Assembly (NCBI RefSeq): GCF_049243985.1
Contig: NC_135371.1
Span: 1,203,501 to 1,267,500, forward strand
Direction of reading: 5' to 3'
Length of the DNA stretch: 64,000 bases
From: Paroedura picta
Lineage: Eukaryota; Chordata; Lepidosauria; Squamata; Gekkonidae
The notes below the pieces were generated by a model. That model saw nothing but the letters and a program-made list of their open reading frames with translations. It searched no databases and had not been told where the DNA came from. The position numbers and the translations under genes were made by a program. Positions 55,185 through 64,000 of the stretch are shown here, piece after piece; within the stretch, counting starts at the first letter, position 1, and each line of letters opens with the position of its first letter.

Positions 55185-55468
55185 CCAAGAAGAAGAAGAG
55201 CTGGTTTTTATACCCCGCTTTTCACTCCCCGAAGGAGGCTCAAAGCAGCTTCCAATCACCTTCCCTTCCTCTCCCCACAGCAGACACCCTGGGAGGGAGG
55301 TGGGGCTGAGAGAGCACCGAGAGAACTGTGTTGTGAGAACAGTTCTAGCTGGACTGGGACTAGGCCAAGGTCACCCAGCTGGCTGCATGTGGAGGAGGAG
55401 CAGGGAAGCCAACCAGGTTGGCCAGGTTAGAAGGTGCTGCTCTTAACCAGGACACCAAGCTGGCCCTG
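55185..55468 (-). repeat. MIR-like SINE, full length
   Basis: A well kept copy runs from the poly-GAA tail side ('aagaagaagaagagctgg') to 'ttaaccaggacaccaagctgg'. It lies in intron 1 of gene G. Confidence 0.85.
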
Positions 55469-55859
55469 AAGGTGTGCCCAGGTGGAGCAAGAGGCATTTA
55501 GAGCCCCGGGGCAGGAAGGAAAGAATCGCCTGCCCTCCTCCCACACACACACTCACACACACAGGAACCAGGATCCCTGACTAGTCTGGCCTTGTTTGTT
55601 TTTTTAATTTATTTAACATTCAGCCTAAAATCATGATTGGGTTTCATGGGTTGGGCTTCATCACAGTTGCCGTGGAATATTTGCAGTATCTGCTTTGCGT
55701 TTGCTTTGGATCAGGGTGGCTCTTTATTGGGAGGGGGGCGAATAAATCAAGAGAGGGGGCCGGGCTTCTCTCAAGACGGAGGAAAGAGCCCGAGTCCAGG
55801 AGCACCTGAAAGTCTGACAAAATTGGTGGCCGAGAGAGGCTTCCAGTAGCCACTACTTC

Positions 55860-56095
55860 AGATCACACAATGACAGCTCATCTCCAGACTGCAGAGATCA
55901 GTCCCCCTGGAGAGAGTGCTTGCTTTCTGCCCCACAGGAATTCAGGGGTGCCAGCCTCCCTCCAGGAGGGACCTGGGAATCCGCTGGAAAGACTTCCCTG
56001 AGTCCTTCCCGGCCCCAAATCCTGCCCACTCCCAGCTCTGCCCCCAAAGTCTCCAGGTATTTTCCAACCCAGAGCTGGCAAGTTCTGTGAAGTCA
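55860..56095. repeat. GC-rich 'GATGCCAGCCTCCAGG' repeat, one diverged copy
   Basis: 'ctccagactgcagagatcag' and 'ggtgccagcctccctccagg', then 'tctccaggtattttccaacc'. It lies in intron 1 of gene G. Confidence 0.65.
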
Positions 56096-56149
56096 CAGCC
56101 TGCTGGGGGAGAGAAGGGGCTGCCCTGGCCTGCCTCTGCAGGGGGGGGG

Positions 56150-56225
56150 GGTCTCCCACCCAAGTATTCACCAGGGCAAGTCCTGCTTAGCTTATGGACA
56201 CGGCTGAGCTCAGACTAGGTAGAGC
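56150..56225 (-). repeat. 5S-rRNA-like SINE fragment
   Basis: 'gtctcccacccaagtattca', 'ccagggcaagtcctgcttag' and 'ctcagactagg' align with the reverse complement of the promoter-containing part of 5S rRNA. Confidence 0.65.
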
Positions 56226-56309
56226 TGGACAGGCTGCACCTTCAGGAAATTCCCTCTCCTCAGGAGACACCAGGGGAAGTGTGGTGCGTTTTCTCAGCAT
56301 TGGGCTTTC

Positions 56310-56400
56310 TTCTGTGTCATAGAATCATGGAAGGGGCCTCCAGGGTCATCCAACCCCCTGCACAATGCAGGAAATTCACTTGCATTGACCACGCCCAGAT
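56310..56400 (-). repeat. CR1 LINE 3' end
   Basis: 'catagaatcatggaaggggc' and 'catccaaccccctgcacaat' form the CR1 terminal signature. Confidence 0.75.
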
Positions 56401-56608
56401 GGTGCCCCTCCGGAACCAGGATCCCTGACTAGTCTGGCCTGGAAGAAATTTGCTTCCCGGCATGCAGGAAAGGACCTGACAAGAGCCAAGCACCGACACA
56501 GGCCCTTCTGCCCGCCCACTGCCAATCCGCCTTAGTGCACCTTGTCCTTCTCACGTTTGCGGGTCCTGACAGTCTCCTCTGCCTCCTCCCACCCCAGGTG
56601 AAAGGACC

Positions 56609-56711
56609 ATGACTGAGATGAAAGACGAGGACTCCCTACAGGAAGGCCCTGAGCCGGGAGACATGCTGGAGGCTTCCCCAGGAAGGTCGCCCGAGGACAT
56701 GTCTGAAGAAG
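56609..56711 (+). CDS. ZNF-G acidic N-terminal exon
   Basis: The acceptor CCACCCCAG at 56597 precedes GTGAAAGGACC and the ATG. The exon reads MTEMKDEDSLQEGPEPGDM then LEASPGRSPEDMSEE and ends at donor AAG|GTGAGT, phase 1, 34 codons plus one base. It lacks the last 5 to 9 residues present in E and F. The upstream ATG of gene E is GTG here, so there is no short upstream frame. The function of the acidic segment is unknown. Confidence 0.85.
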
Positions 56712-56999
56712 GTGAGTTTGTTTCTGAATGGGAGGATTTAAACATCAGAAGCACCCTACTGGATCAGACCAGTATTCTGCTTGGGAAACATTGATCTGAA
56801 AGAGCTTTCTGGTGCTGCATCAATCCAAAAATGACCCCCACTGATCTTCACATTACTTGCATACACGTCATTCCTGATATCTGGCTACTAAATACCCCTT
56901 CAAGATGTAAGGGCCACTTCTTGAAAACTTATTATCTGCTACAAACTTACATGTCCTTCTTCTGAAGGCCTCAGCCTCAATGCCATGAGATAGAGCCTC

Positions 57000-57262
57000 C
57001 AGAGGAACAGGTTGACCAGTGTGTGAGGCAAGAGGCTGGACTAGATGGACCCTCCCTGGTCTGATCCAGCAGGGCCTCAGCCTCTACACTCTCCTGTGGG
57101 TCCTCCAGCAGGACTCTGTTTATGTCCTTAGGAAGGCCTCGGCCTCCCCGCCCTGTGGCTGGCCCTCTGGAGGAACCAGTTGGCCCCTGGGTGAGACGGG
57201 AGGCTGGACTTGATGGACCCTCCCTGGTCTGATCCAGCGTGGCCCTTCTGATGTTCTAAATC
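57000..57262 (+). repeat. LINE 3' tails, two units
   Basis: 'ctagatggaccctccctggt' and 'tgatggaccctccctggtct' mark two successive tails in the intron of gene G. Confidence 0.65.
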
Positions 57263-57353
57263 TGAAGTATTCAAATTGCTTGATATTCGAGATTTCACAA
57301 TTTGACGTTCCATTTCTTCTTTTATTTAATTTTGGGATTCTCCGTTTCCACAG

Positions 57354-58945
57354 GTGATGGATGGGACTCAGATAATGAAAACGAAGCACATCACATGTTG
57401 GAGGAAGGCGATGCCCATCTAGAGCTGAAGGAGAATTTTGGGCATCCTGACGCCCCCCAAAGGCAGGAGGGAAACCAGCTGGATACAGGATGTGGTCAAT
57501 CCATCCCTTATCGTAGTGATAATTACTATGAAGCCCTTAAGGATGGAAAGAGGCGGGTTGAATGCTCTGCCTGTGGGAAAACCTTTGCTAGCGTCCCAAA
57601 CCTCAAAGCACACTGGACCATCCACACGGGGGAGAAACCATACGACTGCCTGGAATGTGGGAAGAGATTCAGCCAAAGTTCAACCCTGAAGGTGCATCAG
57701 AGAACCCACACCGGAGAGAAACCCTACAAATGTCCAGACTGTGGAAAGAGTTTTATTCTGAAGTCAAGCCTGACCGTGCATCAGAGAACCCACACGGGAG
57801 AGAAACCGTATGAGTGTTTTGAGTGTGGAAAGGCATTTGCATACCGGACCTACCTCATCGGGCATCAAAGAACTCACACAGGAGAGAAACCCTATAAGTG
57901 TTTTGAATGTGGCAAGGCTTTCTCGTACAGTACCTACCTCATTGTGCATCAAAGAATCCACACAGGAGAGAAACCCTACAAATGCCTGGAATGCGGAAAG
58001 AGCTTTTGCATGAAGTCCAGCCTGACGGTGCATCAGAGAACCCACACGGGAGAGAAGCCATATAAATGCGTAGAGTGCGGAAAGAGGTTTCCTGAACGGT
58101 CACATCTGATTCGCCATCAAGGGATTCATGTGCGGGAGCGAACGTTTCATTTCTACCAGTCTGGGCAGGGCTTCCGGCAGAGCGTGCCACCAAGAAGCCA
58201 CAAGGGCGAGAAACTGTACAAATGCTTAGAGTGCGGGAGGAGCTTCATGCACAGTACCAACCTCATCAGGCACCAGATAACCCACACGAGCGAAAAATCG
58301 TATAAATGTGTGGAATGTGGGAAGAGTTTCTGGCAGAGCACAAACCTCATCATGCATCAGCGGACCCACACGGCTGAGAAGCCGTACAGCTGTCTGGAAT
58401 GCGGGAAGAGGTTCAGACAGACCTCGAGCCTCGCCATCCACCGACGGATCCACACCGGGGAGAAATTATACGAATGCTCGGAATGCGGAAAGAAGTTCAC
58501 GACCAACGCAAACTTCATGAAACACCAGCTCCTGCACCAGGGGGAGAAACCATACAAATGCCTGGAGTGCGGGAGGAGCTTCAGCCTGAGCAAACGGCTC
58601 TCTGACCATCAGAGAACCCACAAGGAGGTGAAGCCCTTTCAGTGCCTGGATTGTGGGAAGAGCTTCTGCCACAGCATAAGCCTGAAGAGGCACAAAAATA
58701 TGCAGACGGGGGAATGCAAGAAGGGCCCCAATCCGATGCAGAGCGATAAAAAGACGCAAGCCAAGAAGAAGCCGTACCAGTGCCAGGAGTGCCGGAGCTG
58801 CTTCAGCAACAACTCCAACCTCCTCCGGCACCAGCTCATCCACACGGGGGAGAAGCCCTTCAAGTGCCAGGAGTGTGGCTACGGCTTCAGCCAGCACTCC
58901 AACCTCATGAGGCACCTGCTCATTCACACGAGGGGGAAACCGTAG
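57354..58945 (+). CDS. ZNF-G terminal exon: C2H2 array of about 16 fingers
   Basis: The acceptor GTTTCCACAG|GTGATGG at 57354 joins the acidic exon as [19 protein letters not shown]. After a spacer, fingers run from CSACGKTF to CQECGYGF. Contact residues at -1,2,3,6 are SPNA, QSTV, LSSV, YTYG, YTYV, MSSV, ESHR, one decayed finger ([14 protein letters not shown]), then HTNR, QTNM, QSSI, TANK, LKRD, HISR, NSNR, QSNR. The HISR finger ends HKNMQTGEC and a basic linker follows. Predicted protein is about 564 aa. It is the only complete gene of the subfamily on the plus strand and shares its end HTRGKP with D and E. Expected nuclear, DNA-binding. Confidence 0.94.
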
Positions 58946-59262
58946 GCACGCTCAGCCCTGGCCGTGAATAAAGTATTCTCGTGGGTGGGCCGTCAAAAGG
59001 CTTAGGCTGTTTGGGAGCTGGCGTGATAAATCAAGAGTGAAATGTGAGAACTGACATCAGAGACCATGCCTGCAACAGCTTTGGTAGAACCCTCACTTCC
59101 CGTCAAGGAGGCCCTACCAGAGAGAATTTGTGTCATGCAGAGATCTGCTCATTCCAGACGTCGTCCGGATCCTTGTGTCTCAGTCCCCGTGGAAAGACCA
59201 AGCGGTTGTTCTCAATATTCTGACAAGGAGGAATCTGCATGATCTAGCGGAATATGGCAGTG
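58946..59262 (+). other. 3' flank of ZNF-G
   Basis: An AATAAA sequence occurs at about 58967 shortly after the stop and may be the poly(A) signal. Nothing else is recognised. Confidence 0.45.
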
Positions 59263-59850
59263 TCCTGCAGGGGGCACCAGAGGAGCTGTGTATTTAGCAT
59301 AATTAGAATAGGAACTTCCTGATGTTTTTTTTTAAATGTCTCTTCCCGTGTTCTGATTGGCTCAGTGGAAGACTTCCTGCTCCTTTGAGCACACGTCCTC
59401 CCTGCTTGTCTGCAGAACACAAGCAACAGAGAGAACGCAGAATTAATAACAAAACAGAAGAAGAGTTGGTTTTATACTCTGCTTTTCACTACCCAAAGGA
59501 GTCCCAAAGGAGCTTACAATGGCCTTCCCTTCCTCTCCCCCACAACAAACACTGTGTGAGGTTGGTGGAGCTGAGAGAGCTTGGACAGAACTGCTGTGTG
59601 AGAACAGCTGTAACAGGACTGTGACTAGCCCAAGGCTACCGAGCTGGATGCATGTGGAGGAGGAATGAGGAATCCAACTCCAGATTAGACGCCGCTGCTC
59701 TTAACCACTACACCAGACTGGCTTAGTTAGACTGCTGGTACTGTCTCTTTGTGTCCCTGTACAAAGTTGTTTCTCTTCTAAATAAAGGCTATTTTGTTCT
59801 TTTAAGCTGTCTGGTGTGATGCTCCTCTCTGCATATTTAAGCTCTGCTAA
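59263..59850 (+). mobile_element. solo-LTR-like fossil, copy 4, with a SINE inside
   Basis: The LTR-like sequence is interrupted by a MIR-like SINE (minus strand, about 59455-59725). It resumes with 'ttagttagactgctggtact', has an AATAAA signal near 59781 and ends near 'agctctgctaaca'. No internal genes are seen. Confidence 0.5.
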
Positions 59851-59855
59851 CACAT

Positions 59856-59974
59856 CCAGTGCAAACTTAAATGGACTCCGGGGAATGGTAGAGGACAGGA
59901 AGGCCTGGAGGATCATTGTCCATGGGGTCGCGATGGGTCGGACACGACTTCGCACATAACATAACATAACATAA
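59856..59974 (+). mobile_element. BovB 3' end insertion with target duplication
   Basis: The plus strand reads 'ggaatggtagaggacaggaa' to 'cgatgggtcggacacgactt' and a (CATAA)n-type tail. ACACATCCAG occurs directly before (about 59850) and after (about 59974), the target-site duplication of a 5'-truncated LINE insertion. Confidence 0.85.
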
Positions 59975-59989
59975 CACATCCAGGAGTGT

Positions 59990-60880
59990 TTTAAGGAAAC
60001 ACTCGTTGCCTTTTGGGCGACGTACTCTCAGCATTCACCCGCCAATTCTTCGTTCTTTCATTTTCTAGCTGTGGAAATCACACTTCTTTGTCTTTTGCCG
60101 CAGGCTGTTGTGCCGGGACCGGACAGGCTCAGCTAGTAGGCGGTGGGGGTGGGGGTGGGGGTGCTGGCACAGAAGTGGTTAAAGAGATATCTCTGAAAAC
60201 TGAAAATATTACAGGAAAACGTGTTTTTGGAGAGTTAACACGAACACATGGAACAGCCTTCTACTGAATCCTGGCAGGGCCTCAGGCCGAGGTCTTTCCC
60301 ATCATCCCCTGCCTGGTCCACCGAGCATATGGCTGAGGCCCAAGCAAGAACACCGTAGCATCAGGACCCCCCTCCTCTTGACCCCCCCCCATCAGATGTA
60401 GGGACCCGAGAGAGGAGATAAGGCTGGCTCATGCCCTCCATACCTGGATTGGAACATTGTATTTTGTCTTAATACTTTAAGGTAGTCTTACATTGATCTG
60501 TTTTTAACTAATGGTCAAGTCTTTACATGTTGGCAACTGCCCCAAGACTGACTAGAAAGTCTCCTTGAGTGAAAAGAGGCTGGATGACCAAGCTCATTTC
60601 CCCGAGGAGCTTTCCTGAGTCACGGGGCTCACTTCTTCAGATACGGTGAGAACGGGAGTCCATCTACCTTGGAGAGCAGAGAAATTTCAATGCCAAACGA
60701 GCATAGCAGGTGAATGACTACAGCAGGCATGGATTGGATTGGGTGTGCATGGAGAAATCAGCATTGGTCATGAGACAGGAAACTGAGGTCTTGATTCAGT
60801 CCAGGAGGATGCTTTGTCCCAAATATCATCATCTGTCAAAATTCAGCCGTCTCTCTTTCTAAACTGGGCGAGAGCTCCGT
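59990..60880. other. intergenic, no gene recognised
   Basis: It includes a short (GGGGGT)n run near 60145. Nothing else is identifiable. Confidence 0.35.
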
Positions 60881-61145
60881 ATAGTGGATAAGAGCAGCAG
60901 CCTCTCATCGGGAGAGCCCGGTTTGTGCCCCACTCCTCCCCCCATACAGCTAGCTGGGTGACCTTGTTATGGTCACAGTTCTCTTAGAGCTGTTCTCACA
61001 GAGCAGATCTCTGGGAGCTCTCTCAGCCCCACCTACCTGACAGGGTATCTGATGCGGAGAGGAAGCATAGGGTGTTTTTAAACCGCTTTGAGACTCCTTC
61101 GTGTAGTGAAAAGTGGGGTATAAAACCAGCTCTTCTTCCTTCCTA
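60880..61145 (+). repeat. MIR-like SINE, full length
   Basis: It runs from the A box ('gtatagtggataagag') to the tail ('ggggtataaaaccagctctt'). It lies about 290 bp upstream of the gene H promoter block. Confidence 0.8.
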
Positions 61146-61429
61146 AGAGAGGCAGACGAACTGACCAATTTCCTCCGGTGAGAAAGTGACGCCGGCAGGG
61201 AAGGAGGGAAGGAAAGCGGGAGCAGAATCTGAGCCCTGCGGGGAGGAGGAGGAGGAGGAGGAGATGATCCGGAGCAAGGACCTGGAGGCGAGGGCGGGCG
61301 GGCGGGATGCGGGGCCCCTCCGAGGCAAGGGGCGGCTGGGGGTTCCTTCCCTGGCAGGGGGCGAGCCCGGGCGCTGCAGATTGCAAAGCCAGCCCAGATG
61401 CGCGCGCGGATTGTCCTGCGGCTCCCAAA

Positions 61430-61743
61430 GGGTTAAAGGGATCGCATGGCTTCCTAGAGAGGGCTTCAGGGCGGGGCCCGGGCGATTCCGCTCCCACCCC
61501 CCTTCCTGCACGGAGAGCTTTGCCGCCCTCGCAGCCCGGCGCCAGATCCCGGATCCCGCGATCCCAGCGGAGCTGCTGATCTCTGCAGGCTGGAGACGGT
61601 CCCGCCCCCGCCCCTCTGGGGATGCAGCGGGAGAGAGAGAGCGGCCGGATCCCGGATCCCGCTCCCTCCCCCCTCGGCCAGGGAGTCACCCGGAGGGATC
61701 CAGGACCGCAGACGCGCGCAAGGGGTCAGGATCGCCCTGCAAG
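61430..61743 (+). promoter_or_regulatory. ZNF-H promoter block and candidate exon 1 (gene continues off the edge)
   Basis: AAAGGGTTAAAGGG at about 61428, then CTAG at 61454 (24-bp spacing), in a CpG-rich island at 61190-61760. A candidate donor CAAG|GTGGGC lies at 61743. By analogy with G a plus-strand zinc-finger gene should follow, but no SCAN, KRAB or finger exon is visible before 64000, so identity is inferred only from the block. Confidence 0.5.
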
Positions 61744-62640
61744 GTGGGCGGGGGGGGGGGCTTGGCAGGGGTCCAGGCACACGTGCGGGAGGGGGAGGGT
61801 CTTGGTCCTGGTTTATTAGACTGTTATTTATCTGGTTCCTTGGTACCGGATTGGGGACCCAAAAGCGTTTTGCGTCCTGCTCCGATTTATCCTCCCAGCA
61901 TCCCTGCGAGGTAGGCTGGGCCGAGAGTGCGCGAGCGCCTTGGTGCGCAATGGGCGTGTTCGCTCCTGCACAATAATGCCCTTTCAGCGCCCTCCAGCGA
62001 CCCTCCTCAGGGCACTTCCGCATTTCGCATGGCCGTCGCAAAGGGCCTTGAAAGTGCCCATTAAATAATGCACTTTCGGTCCGTTCTCGATGGCCTTTGC
62101 AGCTGCACTTTACTGGGGGGGGGTGGCAGAACCCCCAATCACTGGATTGGGATGGGCTGATTTTGAGGGCGTGAAAGTTCCCTGGGACTGGCGGAGGGGG
62201 GATTCGAACCCGGCTCTCTCAAATCCTGGGTGAAAACTGTCTCCACAGCGCTGTGCCGCCCCTTGACCTGAGGAGCTCACAGCACAAAAAGTATTGAGGG
62301 GGGTGCGGCCCTAAACGCCCCCCCTCCCCGGTCAGGGCTCCTGGAGATTGCCCCTGGGCAGCCTGGTGGGACAGGGGCCTTCCTGACCACCAGCATAGTT
62401 AGAGCAGGCTTTCTGCACTTGGTTGCCATGGAGAAATGCCTGACTTCAGGCCTGGAGAAACCCCAGAAGGGGCAGAGCTGTGGCCACGCCCACCCGGGCC
62501 CCTTTAGGCCCATCACTGGCCAGTGGGGGGGGGGGTGGGTCTTTGATAAATGCTCAATAATTTTAAAAATACATTAAGACATAAACTCCCACCCACTTGG
62601 GAAACCCTCCCAGGGCTGTCAGGGAATCCCCTGGTTGGGA
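61744..62640. other. intron 1 region of candidate ZNF-H
   Basis: A tRNA-like B-box stretch 'gattcgaacccggctctct' near 62200 suggests one SINE remnant. No exon is recognised. Confidence 0.35.
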
Positions 62641-62644
62641 AGGC

Positions 62645-62830
62645 CTGGGTTAGAGGGTCAGACTTGCTTCTGGGAGATCCTGGTTCGAAATCCCCCTTGC
62701 CATGGAAGCCTGCTGGGGGAGCTTGGGCCAGCCTCACATTCTCATTCTAACCTACCTCCCAGGGTTGTTGTGAGGAGCCACTTTGGGTTCCCTGTGAGGG
62801 GAAAGGCTTGGAATTGGCTATAAAGCTTGC
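62645..62830 (+). repeat. tRNA-derived SINE, diverged
   Basis: 'gatcctggttcgaaatcccc' (B box) is followed by 'cccagggttgttgtgaggag' and a tail near 62815. Confidence 0.55.
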
Positions 62831-62959
62831 CTACAGTTTGCCCCCAAAAGATGGAGCAGGAGTCCATTGGTAGCGATTCGTGACGAGATGGAGCAGTGAT
62901 GCTCTGGGGCAGGGAGGCTCTGCTTCCTTGGTGCTTGGTGTCGAGGGGGGGCACAGGGG

Positions 62960-63095
62960 GAGGGCTTCTGTGGTTCTGGCCCTGCCAGTGGATCTCCTGA
63001 TGGCCCCTGGTCTGGGCCAGTGTGAGACACAGAGTGCTGGACTGGTGGGCCACTGGCCTACCCAACACGACTTCTCTTCTGTTCCTTTATGACAC
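62960..63095 (+). repeat. LINE 3' tail
   Basis: 'gagggcttctgtggttctgg' and 'gtgggccactggcctaccca' match 43440-43745. Confidence 0.6.
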
Positions 63096-63450
63096 CATGA
63101 CTGCTCTCACTATTGCTGTTTTTTTGTTTATTTGTGCTCCTTTATTTATTCATTTCCTCAGCCCAGCGTAGCCCATCTATTTCCCCTTGTCACCTGAAGA
63201 GGGCAGGAAAATCCAGATTCCTGTGCCTTTCTCTCCTCTTTCAGATCATCTGTGACTTCCCCCCTTCTCCTTGATACTCCCAGCAAATGGGAATATCTTG
63301 CTTCTTCTTTCAGGTCTGGAGTCTTTGAGGTAGGTGGGCGGGCCTTTTGCCGAGGAGGTGAAGAGCCCTCCGGATCAGCACTGAAAAGCCACGATGGAGA
63401 TTGAAAGGAACGTTGCCTTTCTGGGTAATGCTTCTTTTCTCCCTTGCTCA

Positions 63451-63466
63451 CATTTATTATTATTAT

Positions 63467-63505
<39 letters not shown>

Positions 63506-63523
63506 GAGGAGGAGGAGGAGGAG
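63451..63523. repeat. graded trinucleotide tract
   Basis: (ATT)n passes into (AGT)n (about 14 units) and then (AGG)n. It creates a spurious poly-Leu frame on the minus strand. Confidence 0.95.
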
Positions 63524-63589
63524 TAGACGACTGCCCCTCACTACAAGTGGACTCAGGGTGGTTTACTAAATAGTAAAACAGTCATAGTC

Positions 63590-63865
63590 AAAATTGAAAA
63601 CATCCCACCTTTAGAACTCCCAGGCCAACCCCACCTGGCCTACAGATTGGCTATTGGCCAGGAACAAATGACCAGCCGGAAAAGGGGGGGGGATGGCCCG
63701 AGAGAGAGAGAGAGAGACCGGAGGCCTACCTGATGTCCAGAGGCCTGGTGGGAGAGTGCTGTGGAAGAGCAATAGCTCCATCAGGGCCTGGATTTCAGAC
63801 AGCCGTTTGTTCCCCCAGTCTGGGCCAGGGCCAGGTGGGTCTCTTTGTGGCCAGGGGTCACCAAC
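63590..63865 (-). repeat. CR1/L2-clade LINE 3' fragment
   Basis: 'cagaggcctggtgggagagt' and 'gctccatcagggcctggatt' are shared with the other copies. Confidence 0.5.
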
Positions 63866-64000
63866 AATGGGCACTTGATGGACGCCATGTTCTCTGGGGG
63901 AGAGAACCTCAAGAGAGAGACGGATGCCGTCTGTGTGTGTGTGTCTCTCTCCCCAGCTTATTGCTGATGAAGTTAAACCAGCCTCAGGGTCAGACTGGTC

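Noticed and set aside
63391-63425. Possible first coding exon of ZNF-H (MEIERNVAFLG then GTAATG)
   Set aside because: No family similarity, weak donor and no acceptor that stands out; the gene lies mostly outside the window.
63158-63541. Minus-strand frame starting with a long Leu run, resembling a signal peptide
   Set aside because: The Leu run is the trinucleotide tract at 63451; no downstream conserved sequence.
1-64000. CRISPR array, bacterial operon, phage or toxin system
   Set aside because: No regularly spaced short repeats with unique spacers, no ribosome-binding-site-led operons; introns, SINEs and LINEs show a vertebrate genome.

Overview
The window is vertebrate nuclear DNA, most likely from a squamate reptile and plausibly a gecko. 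The evidence is a Sauria-type SINE with a BovB-like tail, BovB and CR1 LINE ends, many copies of a tRNA-derived CORE/MIR-like SINE, and a cluster of multi-exon C2H2 zinc-finger genes, some with SCAN and KRAB exons. Species assignment is inference. I see no prokaryotic features.

The window is a zinc-finger gene cluster. Seven genes can be traced, plus the 5' end of an eighth. I call them A to H; these are labels, not official names. A to F are on the minus strand head to tail: A 4395-9344, B 12175-21456, C 23372-27534, D 30407-34147, E 36716-41797, F 46506-50956. G (54836-58945) and H (61430 to beyond the right edge) are on the plus strand, so the cluster flips between F and G and those two are divergent.

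A and B are full SCAN-KRAB-C2H2 genes with five coding exons each. Splice sites and phases give one open frame of about 587 codons in A and 597 in B. C has a 127-bp KRAB-A-type exon whose protein has diverged strongly, joined to a 15-finger exon. D, E, F and G form a subfamily: a short acidic N-terminal exon, no SCAN or KRAB that I can find, then one long finger exon. They share a decayed finger, an unusual finger with Q in place of the last His, a basic linker and two nearly invariant last fingers. Predicted lengths are 616, 486, 509 and 564 aa.

The most unusual signal is at the 5' ends. In seven of eight genes a GC-rich first exon is marked by a conserved block of about 40 bp, GGGTTAA and CTAG about 24-29 bp apart, read in the direction of the gene. 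B keeps only the CTAG half. It lies just upstream of a first-exon splice donor and looks like an inherited core promoter.

The rest is repeats: MIR-like SINEs, 5S-rRNA-derived SINE pieces, CR1/L2-clade LINE 3' ends, BovB, a family of fold-back elements, hAT-type MITEs (one a near-perfect palindrome with an 8-bp duplication), four solo-LTR-like fossils, a GC-rich repeat next to five promoters, and several tandem repeats. Members of the cluster are expected to be nuclear DNA-binding proteins; targets are unknown.
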